DNA of 50,157 nucleotides, from assembly GCF_009299485.1 (NCBI RefSeq), contig NZ_WBSO01000014.1, forward strand, positions 1-50,157, in the 5' to 3' direction. Every line of letters starts with the position of its first letter. The first letter of the stretch is position 1. The translations under genes and the position numbers were made by a program. This DNA is from Bifidobacterium apri (GTDB lineage Bacteria; Actinomycetota; Actinomycetes; Actinomycetales; Bifidobacteriaceae). The notes below the pieces were generated by a model that saw only the letters and a list, made by a program, of their open reading frames with translations, was not told the origin of the DNA and did not search any database. This document shows, piece by piece, positions 1-8,506 of the stretch.

Positions 1-102
1 CCAGGGGAGACGCCCGGCTCCATTCCGAACCCGGAAGCTAAGACCTGGCACGGCGATGGTACTGCATCCGGAAGGATGTGGGAGAGTAGCACGCCGCCGC
101 AC
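1..102 (+). rRNA. rrf: 5S ribosomal RNA, 3' part (5' end outside the window)
   Basis: The sequence follows the bacterial 5S pattern: CCATTCCGAACCCGGAAG (positions 21-38), then CTAAG, the GATGGTACTGC block, and the GGGAGAGTAG block before the 3' helix ending near 102. The first bases of the molecule lie before the window, so only about the last 100 nt are visible. A strong terminator follows, so this is the distal end of an rRNA operon. The exact 3' end is uncertain by a few bases. Confidence 0.93.
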
Positions 103-112
103 CAACACCTAC

Positions 113-156
113 GAGGGGGAGGGACGCACACACGCCCCTCCCCCTCCTTCTTATTT
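113..156 (+). terminator. Rho-independent terminator of the rRNA operon
   Basis: A perfect 11-bp stem (113-123 GAGGGGGAGGG with 136-146) closes a 12-nt loop and is followed by CTTCTTATTT. It sits about 10 nt after the 5S 3' end. Confidence 0.85.
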
Positions 157-668
157 CCAAAACACACACAACCGGCGCGCACACCACACAAGCACGTATA
201 TGCGGGGGCGATCGCGCACTGCACCCATTACCTTACAGGGGGCAGGCGGGACTCGCGTATCCGGATACTATGGATACCTGGACGCGAGAACGAGTCCCGC
301 GGGCGCAATCGATCAGGACAGGGAAAGCGGGGGACGCGTTTTGCCCCGCCGCACATTACACAGACCAGACGCCCAGACCGCATGCCGCCACGCAACGGCT
401 AGCCACGACACAATGTCATGCCAACGGCGACGCCACCTACGTATTACAGACATAAACCAACCTGTCGTCCTTAACAGGATGACCGTGCGAATGGCGTGAC
501 GTCTTGCTCAACCGGCTGTTACACTTCAGACTCTTACCCTGACATCGCTCTATGCTGATACAGTTCGTGAGGAGACATACATCGTATACGCTTTTATCAG
601 GTCACCAGCGGTGATTGATGGTGAGATGAAGAAACCTCAGAAGAGCTGTGGAACGTCTGAATATCAGC
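157..668. other. Gene-poor stretch after the rRNA operon
   Basis: I see no supportable gene, tRNA fold or repeat here. Short open frames exist (for example 56-499), but they begin inside the 5S gene, are Arg/His/Thr-rich in the way of random high-GC frames, and lack ribosome binding sites. Confidence 0.5.
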
Positions 669-698
669 TTCCAACAGTAGTATGATGTCCCGTATATA
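669..698 (+). promoter_or_regulatory. Candidate promoter of the HExxH membrane protein
   Basis: TTCCAA (669-674) and TATATA (693-698) are separated by 18 bp. Initiation near 705 would give a leader of about 34 nt to the ATG at 739. This rests on visual match only. Confidence 0.3.
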
Positions 699-738
699 AG
701 TATTTGAGAATGATATGCGACTGCCACTGGGGGAATGC

Positions 739-1998
739 ATGCACTTCGATGATGACAACGACAGCGAAGAGTATCATGAGAGTTTCCCACCGCATATGAG
801 CATGGGCGGATCCCAACGTCGTCATGGGGGATATCATGCCAGACATGACAGGTCAACGTCAACATTTCTGCCTTGGTCCAATGGCTCTGTCCTTGATCAC
901 ATATGCACGGTGATTCTTGCGATTTGCCTGGTACTTGGTGGGCTGGTCAAAGCCGGCGTCATCAAGCCGTCATCGGCTGCATCCCGCGATACATCCATCA
1001 CCTATGCGCAAGGTATGCCATCGTCGCGGCCTTCCTCCAGCAGTTCTTCGCCAACCCAACAAGACGCCACTGACTCAGCATCATCGGATTCATCTGATTC
1101 GACGGGGCTCATCGGCTACCGATATGATTCATCCGACCAATACCATCAATATGTCAACGAAATCAAAGCCATGCATGACAAGTACCATGCCATGCCTGCA
1201 GCGCAGATCAACGAATACGTCAAAGCGCTCTCAGACGCGCAATCAGCAATTGATACATGGCTCAGGACTTTAGACCATATGCTGGAAGCAACATCCTACG
1301 GTGATGCGCGGCGCTCCATGAACCGCGACGCTGCGACGACCTACTACAATGCGAAGCTCACGGACCTGCATCAGCTCGAATATGATTTCAAAATCAACCG
1401 GGCGTACCGTATATCAATCGAGACGAATACCACGGCGACAGGTTCCTATTTCGAAATTGTCTTCAGTCAAGACGAAAGCCATCACGCGCCATCGCCGCAA
1501 CAATTAGACACCATTGAACAGCAGATCGCGGCATTCCAAGGGCAGCCAGGACAGGACGGCACCTATATGCAGTCGGGGGAGCAGATGCTCTCGATTGCCG
1601 GGTTGCACGCCGACTACGATTTCCAGAGCATCGGAAACTACTGTCCTTCCATGACTACTGATCAGTATACGTTTGCAGCGTATTGCGAGAAGAAAACCGA
1701 TACCGTATTCGTCAACACCGGCCATGAAGCGTATCCGTATGTCGTCCGTTCCCCACAGTATCTTGATGAACTTCGCCATGAAATCGCCCATTATCTCGTG
1801 TATTCACGTTGCGACACGGTTGTCCCGCCGCTTCACGTCGAGATCGAAGGCATGACGAATTCTTACGCGGTGATGTATCTGGGCGCAAACCGTGACACAT
1901 TGAACAGCACCGGCGCAAGCTTCCCGGCATACGCGATGAATGAACAGACCGACCAGGCGGCGGCGTCAGCACACGCAGGAACGTGTGTGGTCGACTGA
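739..1998 (+). CDS. Membrane-anchored protein with HExxH zinc-peptidase-like motif
   Basis: Family not recognised. The protein has a charged N-terminus, one membrane segment (about residues 55-75 counted from an alternative ATG at 715), a Ser/Thr/Asp-rich linker (about 100-130), and a long extracytoplasmic domain. On the 715 numbering it carries HEIAH at 355-359 and a second acidic motif E-I-E-G-M-T at 376-381. This is the geometry expected of a gluzincin-type zinc site (HExxH plus a downstream Glu), so a secreted-face metallopeptidase is a reasonable inference. Two starts are possible: 715 (weak RBS), or 739, preceded by GGGGGA and better placed relative to the candidate promoter. It stands alone after the rRNA operon, and catalysis is unproven. 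Confidence 0.7.
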   Translation: MHFDDDNDSEEYHESFPPHMSMGGSQRRHGGYHARHDRSTSTFLPWSNGSVLDHICTVILAICLVLGGLVKAGVIKPSSAASRDTSITYAQGMPSSRPSSSSSSPTQQDATDSASSDSSDSTGLIGYRYDSSDQYHQYVNEIKAMHDKYHAMPAAQINEYVKALSDAQSAIDTWLRTLDHMLEATSYGDARRSMNRDAATTYYNAKLTDLHQLEYDFKINRAYRISIETNTTATGSYFEIVFSQDESHHAPSPQQLDTIEQQIAAFQGQPGQDGTYMQSGEQMLSIAGLHADYDFQSIGNYCPSMTTDQYTFAAYCEKKTDTVFVNTGHEAYPYVVRSPQYLDELRHEIAHYLVYSRCDTVVPPLHVEIEGMTNSYAVMYLGANRDTLNSTGASFPAYAMNEQTDQAAASAHAGTCVVD

Positions 1999-2036
1999 CG
2001 GTATCGGCGAAGTGCCAACTGCGGAAGTCACAACGC

Positions 2037-2113
2037 AGCGAACGGTAAGTGGACAACGAGCAGACAGTGAGCAGACGGCAAGCGGACAATAAGCGGACGG
2101 TGAGCGGACTGCG
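2037..2113. repeat. Seven tandem 11-bp repeats
   Basis: Seven consecutive 11-mers of the form AGcgGACggta run without gaps from 2037 to 2113 (units at 2037, 2048, 2059, 2070, 2081, 2092, 2103). They begin 39 bp after the stop of the HExxH gene. Degenerate copies of a motif like AATCCTGtgCAG follow at 2151, 2185 and 2226. No function is known; the unit length is close to one helical turn. Confidence 0.7.
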
Positions 2114-2353
2114 GATGCCTCTACGCTGCCACTGATTCCGTGCATTTCACAATCCTGTACAGTTCACTGTGGCGCGCACTCCGCGATCCTGCACAACTCG
2201 CAAACCTGCAAACCTGCATGCCCTGAATCCTGTGCAGTCCGGCACATGCCTCCAAGATCCGCGCAGTCGAACCGCAGTCGCCGCACAATGCTGTCCTCAT
2301 CCATCGCGGACGAGTACGATAAAAGTACGCGCCGTTGCAAGGGAGGCATGCCG

Positions 2354-2812
2354 ATGGATGGCGATCAATCGAAGCAACAAACCACAGGCCGTAACAAGGA
2401 CACTCGGGACAAATACGGTTTGAATCTTCGTGAGTGGACGAGACAGCATGAAGAAGGCATCGCCGCGCGCCTCGACCAAGGCGAGGATCCCCGTCGGCTG
2501 CTGGATTGGCATGAACGCAAGCTCGCTTGGTTGCAGCATGAACGGCTCATCCATCTGGGGGTCATGATGATTACCATCGCCGTGTTCCTGGTCGCGCTCG
2601 CCTTCATGGTGCTTGTTCCCTCAACAATCCCCGTGTCCACCATCATCTACCTGGCCATGCTGGGACTGCTCATCGGGTATATCCGATATTACTTCTTCTT
2701 GGAGAATACCGTCCAGCATTGGTATCGCATTGCAGATGACTTGCATGAGCGGGTGGAGACGCTCGACCGGTCTGGAACCGTACCTGCACACGAAACACTT
2801 GACGAAGCGTGA
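2354..2812 (+). CDS. Small membrane protein, unknown function
   Basis: A 152-aa protein with a hydrophilic Arg/Glu-rich N-terminal half (about residues 1-60), two membrane helices (about 66-86 and 95-118) and a short polar tail. The start at 2354 is chosen because AAGGGAGG ends at 2346, seven bases upstream; the nearer ATG at 2348 is too close to that site. The stop TGA (2810-2812) overlaps a GTG that could start the next gene, suggesting translational coupling. I do not recognise the family. Confidence 0.75.
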   Translation: MDGDQSKQQTTGRNKDTRDKYGLNLREWTRQHEEGIAARLDQGEDPRRLLDWHERKLAWLQHERLIHLGVMMITIAVFLVALAFMVLVPSTIPVSTIIYLAMLGLLIGYIRYYFFLENTVQHWYRIADDLHERVETLDRSGTVPAHETLDEA

Positions 2813-2817
2813 TCACA

Positions 2818-3453
2818 ATGAACGACCATCCGTCTGTGGACGCATGGCGGCCGGTGGAATCTGGCGGGCATACCGACAAAGATGACGCTCGGCGATCCAC
2901 CCAATGGATTGCCGAAACGCTGGAGCGGCTGTCCCATTCATCGTTTCGATCGTCATTCACATTAAGCCCGCATGATGCTGCATATGCGAGGCGCAAAGGA
3001 CGCGAACTCATTGACCGGCATGCGCACGAGATGCTCGCCCAGCGGGTCGGTGCCGCCCAGCCTGCGAAAGACGGGAAACAGACACCCTGGCGTGGCCATC
3101 CGGTGTTCACCGCTCAACACGCCACCGCATGTTGTTGCCGCGGATGCATTGAGAAATGGCACCATATTCCGCGGGGAAGAGCGCTGAGCGTGCAAGAGGT
3201 CGACCGTCTCGCCCGATTGGTTATGGCATGGATCGACCGCGATCTTGCTGCACACCCGGCGGTGATGGGGGATAGCAGCGGATGGGCGGCACCGTTCCAG
3301 CATCAGCGAGATGGCGACACAGAACAAGGCGAACGAACAGCACAACCGCGGCGGCCCCATGGCGCGGCAGGCGGTTCGGCGGAGAGCCGCCGGCACCCGG
3401 GTAATCATCATGACAGCAATGCATCAGGCTTCGTCCAAGGTGAGTTGCTGTAA
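2818..3453 (+). CDS. DUF4186 family protein
   Basis: The core (about residues 35-150) matches the DUF4186 pattern as I know it: a Phe-rich opening, S-P-x-D-x-A-Y-A-R-R-K-G, the segment K-Q-T-P-x-R-G-H-P-V-F-x-A-Q-H-A-T-A, then C-C-C-R-G-C near a conserved K-W-H. The Cys/His cluster suggests metal binding, but the family has no established function. The last 50 residues are polar, low-complexity and probably disordered. The ATG at 2818 is used; a GTG at 2809 overlapping the upstream stop is the alternative. It is probably cotranscribed with the small membrane protein. Confidence 0.8.
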   Translation: MNDHPSVDAWRPVESGGHTDKDDARRSTQWIAETLERLSHSSFRSSFTLSPHDAAYARRKGRELIDRHAHEMLAQRVGAAQPAKDGKQTPWRGHPVFTAQHATACCCRGCIEKWHHIPRGRALSVQEVDRLARLVMAWIDRDLAAHPAVMGDSSGWAAPFQHQRDGDTEQGERTAQPRRPHGAAGGSAESRRHPGNHHDSNASGFVQGELL

Positions 3454-3567
3454 CAGTCAGACAGATGTCAGCACGGCAGCTGGAACGTGCGGCGAAATGC
3501 GGCGAGCCGACAGCGGAAAGCGCGATATCTCGCAGCCTCGTCGTGAGTGACAACGCGACCAAGAACG

Positions 3568-6285
3568 TCACAGCAACACGGCGGCCAACACCAATGCCAC
3601 CAGATAGACGACGCAAGCAGCGCAAAAGACGCCATCGCGGAAATGCAGACGCATGTCATGCCAATGCGTCCGGCGGATACCCTCCTCATAGGAACGTGCA
3701 TCCAAAGCGAGACTGAGATTATCGGCATGACGGAGCGAAGCGGCGAACACCGGCATGATGATTGCACACATCGCACGGCATCGCTGCGCCGGGGAACCGC
3801 TTTCGATACTGCCGCCGCGAGCCGCTTGAGCGTGCGCGACGGCCATGATCTCTACCCGCAATGTCGGCAAGAACCTCAATGCCAGACTCAGAACCAACGC
3901 AATCTCCTGGACATGGATACCGCATCGTTTGAGCGGGGACAGGAGGGATTCGAACGCATCGGTCATCGCCGTGGGCGTTGTCGTCTCCACATATACCGCG
4001 CCGAGAATGATCACCAGAGCGAAGCGGCAAGCGTAGATGATCGCCGTGTGCACGCCGTCATCAGTGATCGGCACGGGACCGATATGAGCGAGAGGGGTTC
4101 CGGTGCGGACGAAGAAGATGTTCAGTGCTCCCGCGAACACAAACAGGAACAGGAACATGTGGATGCGCGCAAGCAAGAGCGACGGTCGTATGCGCGCCGC
4201 GGCGACAATACCGGCGGTCAGGACAGCGCCGACAGCCAACTGATACGGTGAGCTGATCGCAAACGCCGAGAACATCAGCACCAGGAACGCAACCGCTTTC
4301 ACCCGGGCATCAAGCAGGGCGATGACAGAACGTCCCGATCCGGTTCCAACGTGAGGATCTGCGGCGCCATCGGCTGCTTGTGATGGCTCGGAGGCTGCCT
4401 GTTGCGTCGAAGATATGCCAGAAGCCATTGATATGCCGTCCGTTTCGACATTCCGCGTGCCGCGCGAGCGTCGGGCGTCGACATGCTGTCCGGCATGCTT
4501 CGGCGGTTCGAGCACCACCACGCGGTCGGCAACTGCACGGGCTTCATCGATATTGTGGGTGACCAGCAGCACTGTAACCCCGCGGCGATGCAAATCGACA
4601 AGCATATCTCGGATTCTTGCGCTCGCCGTCTCGTCCAGGCTCGCCGTCGGCTCATCCAACAGCAGTACATCCGGATGACAGGCGATGACCCCCGCGATGG
4701 CGACAAGCCGCTGCTGTCCCCCGGAAAGACCGAATGGGGAACGGTCACGCAGCTCGCTGATATGCAACAATTCCAGCGCTTCATCGACACGTTGTACGAC
4801 GTCTTGCTCGGAAAGCCCCAAATTGCGTGGACCGTATGCGACATCCTCAGCGACCGTGTGCGCGAACAATTGCTGTTCGGGATGTTGCATGACCAAGCCG
4901 AGACGATGCCTCAACTCGATCCGTTGCTTGCGGGATAACGGTTTCACCGCTGAACCAGGCAAGCGGCCGATCCAGCTGTCAATATGAGTGTGCCGGTCTG
5001 CTCGTAGGCCTGCACTTCCCGTTCCATGAGGAGTCTCGACGCTGGCGGTGTACCGGCGGTCCGTTGCTACGGGGATGCCGGCGACGGTGATATTGCCGCT
5101 GTCAGGGCGAGCTAAGGCGGACAGCAGCTTGACGATTGAGGTTTTCCCGGCTCCATTGGCGCCCATCAGCGCTACGGTCTCGCCGGAACGTACGGAGAAA
5201 GTCAACTGTTCCACGCTGGGGAATGCTGCGCCTTGAGGAGTGAACGACACATGGTCGACATCGATCGCGAGCGCCGGGCCGCGCGCGGTTGAGGCTTCCT
5301 CAGCGTCCGGTGAATCGGCGGTACCAGGTACACCGTTGGTAGCAGGTGCAGCCGCGGTGACAGACACTCCGCTTGAGGCAGGTGACGGATCAGACGGCGC
5401 ATACTCATCACTCGACCCGGCGCGCAGCCAGGTCACCGGCATGCCACTGGCTTGCAGCAGATGACGGAAATCATCCTGCGATGGACGGTCGTATGCATCG
5501 GTATCGGCATCCGCCGGTTCCGCCGTCGGCGTCGAATCGGAAACGACCCGTCCTGCACTCATCGTGATGATGCGCTGCCCGCGATACGCTTCATCCGCAT
5601 GATGCGTGATATGCACGATGGTGGTCCCTTGCCGGTGAAGCGCGTCAAGAATGGTGAGGACCCCCATACGCGCATCCTGATCAAGCATGGCGGTCGGCTC
5701 GTCGAGCACCACCATACGCGGATTCATCGCGATAATCCCCGCGATGGCGATACGCTGCTGCTGCCCGCCGCTCATGGTCGTCGGATCGTCCGCAAGATGC
5801 CCCGTCATGTCTACCGCATCGAGCGCATACGCGACTTGCTCACTGATGCGCGTACGGCTCATGCCAAGATTTTCCGGGCCGAATGCCACATCATCACCGG
5901 TGACCGTCGTGACGATTTGATCCTCCGGATTTTGGAATACCGCACCGATGTCATGCCTGGCACGTCGATACTGGTCGGCGTGCGCCCCCGCTTCGTCGAA
6001 CACCATGTGTCCGTCCAACGTAATGGCACCAGAATCCGGGGCGGAAAGCCCGGCAATCAGTCGGCCGAGCGTTGATTTCCCTGAACCGTTCGCCCCTACA
6101 ATGCACACGTATTCACCATTGCGGATGTCGAGGCTCACTCCATCGAGCGCCCAATCCTGCGCCCCCGCATACCGGTACCGTACCTCACGCAGACTGGCTG
6201 CCAGACCGCGCATGTCGTCGTATGCGTCGTCCGATGCTGATGTGGGGGAGAGGATCCGTGGAATAGCCATGGTGCGGTGCGGCAT
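3568..6285 (-). CDS. ECF transporter energy-coupling module, A-A'-T fused in one chain
   Basis: A 905-aa fusion of two ATPase domains and one transmembrane coupling domain of an energy-coupling-factor vitamin importer. Domain A has Walker A G-A-N-G-S-G-K-S-T (about residues 64-72), signature S-G-G-Q-Q-Q-R and Walker B V-V-L-D-E-P-T. Domain A' has G-A-N-G-A-G-K-T, L-S-G-G-Q-Q-R and L-L-L-D-E-P-T. The C-terminal part (from about residue 655) is the EcfT domain with several membrane helices and the A-R-S-Y-type coupling region. A Pro/Ala/Ser-rich linker joins A and A'. The start at 6285 follows GAAAG; an internal ATG at 6270 has no RBS. It lies 119 bp downstream of ribU on the same strand, so it most likely powers RibU and may also serve other S components. 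Confidence 0.92.
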   Translation of the reverse strand: MPHRTMAIPRILSPTSASDDAYDDMRGLAASLREVRYRYAGAQDWALDGVSLDIRNGEYVCIVGANGSGKSTLGRLIAGLSAPDSGAITLDGHMVFDEAGAHADQYRRARHDIGAVFQNPEDQIVTTVTGDDVAFGPENLGMSRTRISEQVAYALDAVDMTGHLADDPTTMSGGQQQRIAIAGIIAMNPRMVVLDEPTAMLDQDARMGVLTILDALHRQGTTIVHITHHADEAYRGQRIITMSAGRVVSDSTPTAEPADADTDAYDRPSQDDFRHLLQASGMPVTWLRAGSSDEYAPSDPSPASSGVSVTAAAPATNGVPGTADSPDAEEASTARGPALAIDVDHVSFTPQGAAFPSVEQLTFSVRSGETVALMGANGAGKTSIVKLLSALARPDSGNITVAGIPVATDRRYTASVETPHGTGSAGLRADRHTHIDSWIGRLPGSAVKPLSRKQRIELRHRLGLVMQHPEQQLFAHTVAEDVAYGPRNLGLSEQDVVQRVDEALELLHISELRDRSPFGLSGGQQRLVAIAGVIACHPDVLLLDEPTASLDETASARIRDMLVDLHRRGVTVLLVTHNIDEARAVADRVVVLEPPKHAGQHVDARRSRGTRNVETDGISMASGISSTQQAASEPSQAADGAADPHVGTGSGRSVIALLDARVKAVAFLVLMFSAFAISSPYQLAVGAVLTAGIVAAARIRPSLLLARIHMFLFLFVFAGALNIFFVRTGTPLAHIGPVPITDDGVHTAIIYACRFALVIILGAVYVETTTPTAMTDAFESLLSPLKRCGIHVQEIALVLSLALRFLPTLRVEIMAVAHAQAARGGSIESGSPAQRCRAMCAIIMPVFAASLRHADNLSLALDARSYEEGIRRTHWHDMRLHFRDGVFCAACVVYLVALVLAAVLL

Positions 6286-6362
6286 CCGTATCTTTCGTAG
6301 TGGTTGATTGCCGATAATACTGATATTGTCATCCCGTGTGCGGGAACCATATGGGCATCTGG

Positions 6363-6393
6363 CCGTCCCGACGTCGATGAAACGTCGGGACGG
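6363..6393 (-). terminator. GC-rich hairpin between ribU and the ECF module
   Basis: A perfect 12-bp stem (6363-6374 with 6382-6393) closes a 7-nt loop 12 bp after the ribU stop. No T-run follows on the minus strand, so it may be a processing or partial-termination site rather than a full terminator. Confidence 0.45.
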
Positions 6394-6404
6394 ACGGTGA
6401 TCAC

Positions 6405-7073
6405 TCAGCGCGCCGACCGGTTGAGCAGGTCGGACACCGGCTTGTAAATCAAGAAGGTGACCACGCAGTTGATCGCGTACTTTGCCAGATTGAACGGCAG
6501 GAGCGCCGGCACGATAAGCGCCGCGACCTGGGAGACAGTCATATGCGCGTACATTGGGGTGATGATCAGATTGCCGACAATCGCGAGAACCAGCGCAACG
6601 AGCGCACCGACGACCAGACCGAGCACGGCTCCGGAACGGGTGTGCATACGCCGGTAGATCAACGCCGCCGGAACGGACAAGCCGACGGCGACCAGCCAGG
6701 CCATCAGCGTACCCCACGGGCTGATGAACAGGTGCGGCACGAATCCGAGGATGCTGACGATCAGCGCCGCCGCAGGGCCGTAAGCGAAGCCCGCGACCAG
6801 CGCGACAATGCCCGACGGGTCGTATTTCAGCCACGGGACGCCCGGAATCAACGGGAATTCAACGAAGCTCAACGCCATGGACAGGGCAACGAAACACGCG
6901 TACATCGCGATGCGACGGGTTGACCAGCGTCCGGAATCGCCGACACCGGTCGAATGCGCGTCTTTCGGCGATACGGTGGCATCGCCGGTACCGGTATTCG
7001 TTGCGTTTCCTGAAGATTGCCCATCCTTGATGATGGTGCGTGCAGGAATGGAGGTATGCGAAAAGATGCTCAT
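6405..7073 (-). CDS. ribU: Riboflavin ECF transporter substrate-binding component RibU
   Basis: A 222-aa integral membrane S component. After a polar N-terminal extension of about 45 residues there are about six helices. The segment F-V-E-F-P-L-I-P-G-V-P-W-L-K-Y-D-P-S-G is the RibU signature at the end of the first helix. The start at 7073 is preferred because GGAG lies just upstream; a longer frame to 7169 would run into the riboswitch. The FMN riboswitch immediately upstream supports riboflavin as substrate. The protein should bind riboflavin in the membrane and dock on the downstream A-A'-T module for uptake. Confidence 0.92.
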   Translation of the reverse strand: MSIFSHTSIPARTIIKDGQSSGNATNTGTGDATVSPKDAHSTGVGDSGRWSTRRIAMYACFVALSMALSFVEFPLIPGVPWLKYDPSGIVALVAGFAYGPAAALIVSILGFVPHLFISPWGTLMAWLVAVGLSVPAALIYRRMHTRSGAVLGLVVGALVALVLAIVGNLIITPMYAHMTVSQVAALIVPALLPFNLAKYAINCVVTFLIYKPVSDLLNRSAR

Positions 7074-7088
7074 CTGAGCTCCGTTTCT

Positions 7089-7230
7089 TCCATCCGGACT
7101 ATAACCGTTGGCCCCGGATTCCCACCGGATCAGCCGCTTGCGCGGGTCGCGGGCTTCGACATGAGACAACCGCCGCGGAATGCGGACGGTTCGTCGTTAC
7201 CGCCAGTAAGGAATTTCACCTTCCCTGAAA
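7089..7230 (-). promoter_or_regulatory. FMN riboswitch (RFN element)
   Basis: Read on the minus strand the element begins AGGGAAGGTGAAATTCC, continues ACTGGCGGTAA, then GATCCGGTGGGAATCCGG, GGCCAACGGTTATAG and TCCGGATGG. These are the conserved RFN blocks in the right order. It ends about 15 nt before the ribU start, so FMN binding probably controls access to the ribU RBS. The variable arm between the GGCGGTAA and GATCCGG blocks is GC-rich. Confidence 0.95.
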
Positions 7231-7243
7231 CTTACAGCACCCA

Positions 7244-7272
7244 TCAATACCGCATGGTTGGAACAAATGCAA
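7244..7272 (-). promoter_or_regulatory. Promoter of the ribU operon
   Basis: On the minus strand TTGCAT (7272-7267) and TATTGA (7249-7244) are separated by 17 bp. They place initiation a few bases upstream of the FMN riboswitch. Confidence 0.65.
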
Positions 7273-7331
7273 GTCAGAACCCGATATTCGATATTCGGCA
7301 TTCGGCGAGGGCAAGTGCAAGAATAGTGATC

Positions 7332-8348
7332 ATGACACAATCACAGCACGCCAAAAAAGCCGCCATCGACAAGCTGGCCATTGTCATCGTCACCTACAAA
7401 CGGCAGAAGCTGCTCGCCACACTGTTCGATTCGCTGAAGGCGCTGACCGTCGCGCCATGGCGCATTGTCATCGTGGACAACGAACATAGCGAGACCACCG
7501 AATCGATGGTCGAGGAATTCAGGTCCGCGGTTACGGCGCAATGGGGGCAGACCATCGCCGACGCGTCAGGCAATACAAACCGTGTCGTGTACTTCCCGCA
7601 GGAGGGCAACATCGGCGGTTCCGGCGGTTTCAGCAACGGTGTACGCAAAGCGTATGAGCTCGGCGCCGAATGGTTCTGGGTGATGGATGACGATGTGGCG
7701 GTGCTGCCGGACGCCATCGAGAAACTCGCTCCCTGGACCCTGCACCATGATGTCATCCAGGGCAGCCGCAACGATTATGACGGCGGCCCGTTCTACTGGC
7801 AGTACCATTTCATCGTGCCGCTGGGAATCCCCGACCCGATCGCTCCGGCGGCGTTCGGCCCGCGCGGTTACCGTCTGATGAACACCATGTGTTTCGAAGG
7901 CGGGTTGTTCCGTCGCAACATCGTCGAACGCATCGGTTTCCCGGACGGGCGCTTCTTCATTTACTGGGACGACACAATGTACGGCTATCTGGCGAGCAAG
8001 GTCACCAATCCTATCGAAGTCAAGGATGTCATCATCCGTCGCACGCGTGATATCGACAACTGGAATATCGCGGGTCTGCGCCAGTTGAATTCCACGTCTG
8101 ACATGAACCGTTACCACATCATGCGCAATCGTGGGTATATGGCCCGGTATTTCATGGTGTACGGGGATTATCGTCCGGCGTTGTTCGCGCTCGGCACTGC
8201 CGCCACGGCCATCAAGGAGGTCATCCGGCTGGTCGCGGTGGATAAGGGGCATCTGCGTTCCGGCCTGTCTGCGATTGCGCGCGGCTGGTGGGATTCTCGC
8301 AAGCTGCTGCACGATCCTGACTGGCGGCCGATGCCCGCGTTGAAGTGA
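7332..8348 (+). CDS. GT2 family glycosyltransferase, galactofuranosyl/rhamnosyl-transferase-like
   Basis: A 338-aa soluble GT-A fold enzyme. The N-terminal strand L-A-I-V-I-V-T-Y-K-R (about 15-24), N-I-G-G-S-G-G-F (93-100) and the nucleotide-sugar/metal motif D-D-D (119-121) are typical of the GlfT/WbbL-like branch of GT2. A second acidic motif W-D-D lies in F-F-I-Y-W-D-D-T-M-Y-G. The likely role is transfer of a sugar from an NDP donor to a cell-wall or exopolysaccharide acceptor; donor identity cannot be read from sequence. The start at 7332 begins the conserved fold; a longer frame to 7017 overlaps the riboswitch on the other strand and is not credible. It is divergent from ribU. Confidence 0.88.
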   Translation: MTQSQHAKKAAIDKLAIVIVTYKRQKLLATLFDSLKALTVAPWRIVIVDNEHSETTESMVEEFRSAVTAQWGQTIADASGNTNRVVYFPQEGNIGGSGGFSNGVRKAYELGAEWFWVMDDDVAVLPDAIEKLAPWTLHHDVIQGSRNDYDGGPFYWQYHFIVPLGIPDPIAPAAFGPRGYRLMNTMCFEGGLFRRNIVERIGFPDGRFFIYWDDTMYGYLASKVTNPIEVKDVIIRRTRDIDNWNIAGLRQLNSTSDMNRYHIMRNRGYMARYFMVYGDYRPALFALGTAATAIKEVIRLVAVDKGHLRSGLSAIARGWWDSRKLLHDPDWRPMPALK

Positions 8349-8506
8349 CGTTTGCAAATTGGTTGGCCGCGTGTCGCACGAGGACTTGGGAACAATGGTG
8401 AAAGCGTTTGCAGGTTTTCGGCGTGCCGCGGCCACATTCGGCCATAGGGCGCGGTACAATCACCGTACCGGTTCATACACCCCATCACCTCATAGGAAGG
8501 TCAAAG

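Noticed and set aside
157..714. tRNA gene after the 5S rRNA
   Set aside because: No cloverleaf with a TTC-type arm and matching acceptor stem could be found.
7017..7331. Upstream extension of the GT2 glycosyltransferase
   Set aside because: The extra 105 codons overlap the FMN riboswitch and ribU start on the other strand and add no conserved sequence; the conserved fold begins after the ATG at 7332.
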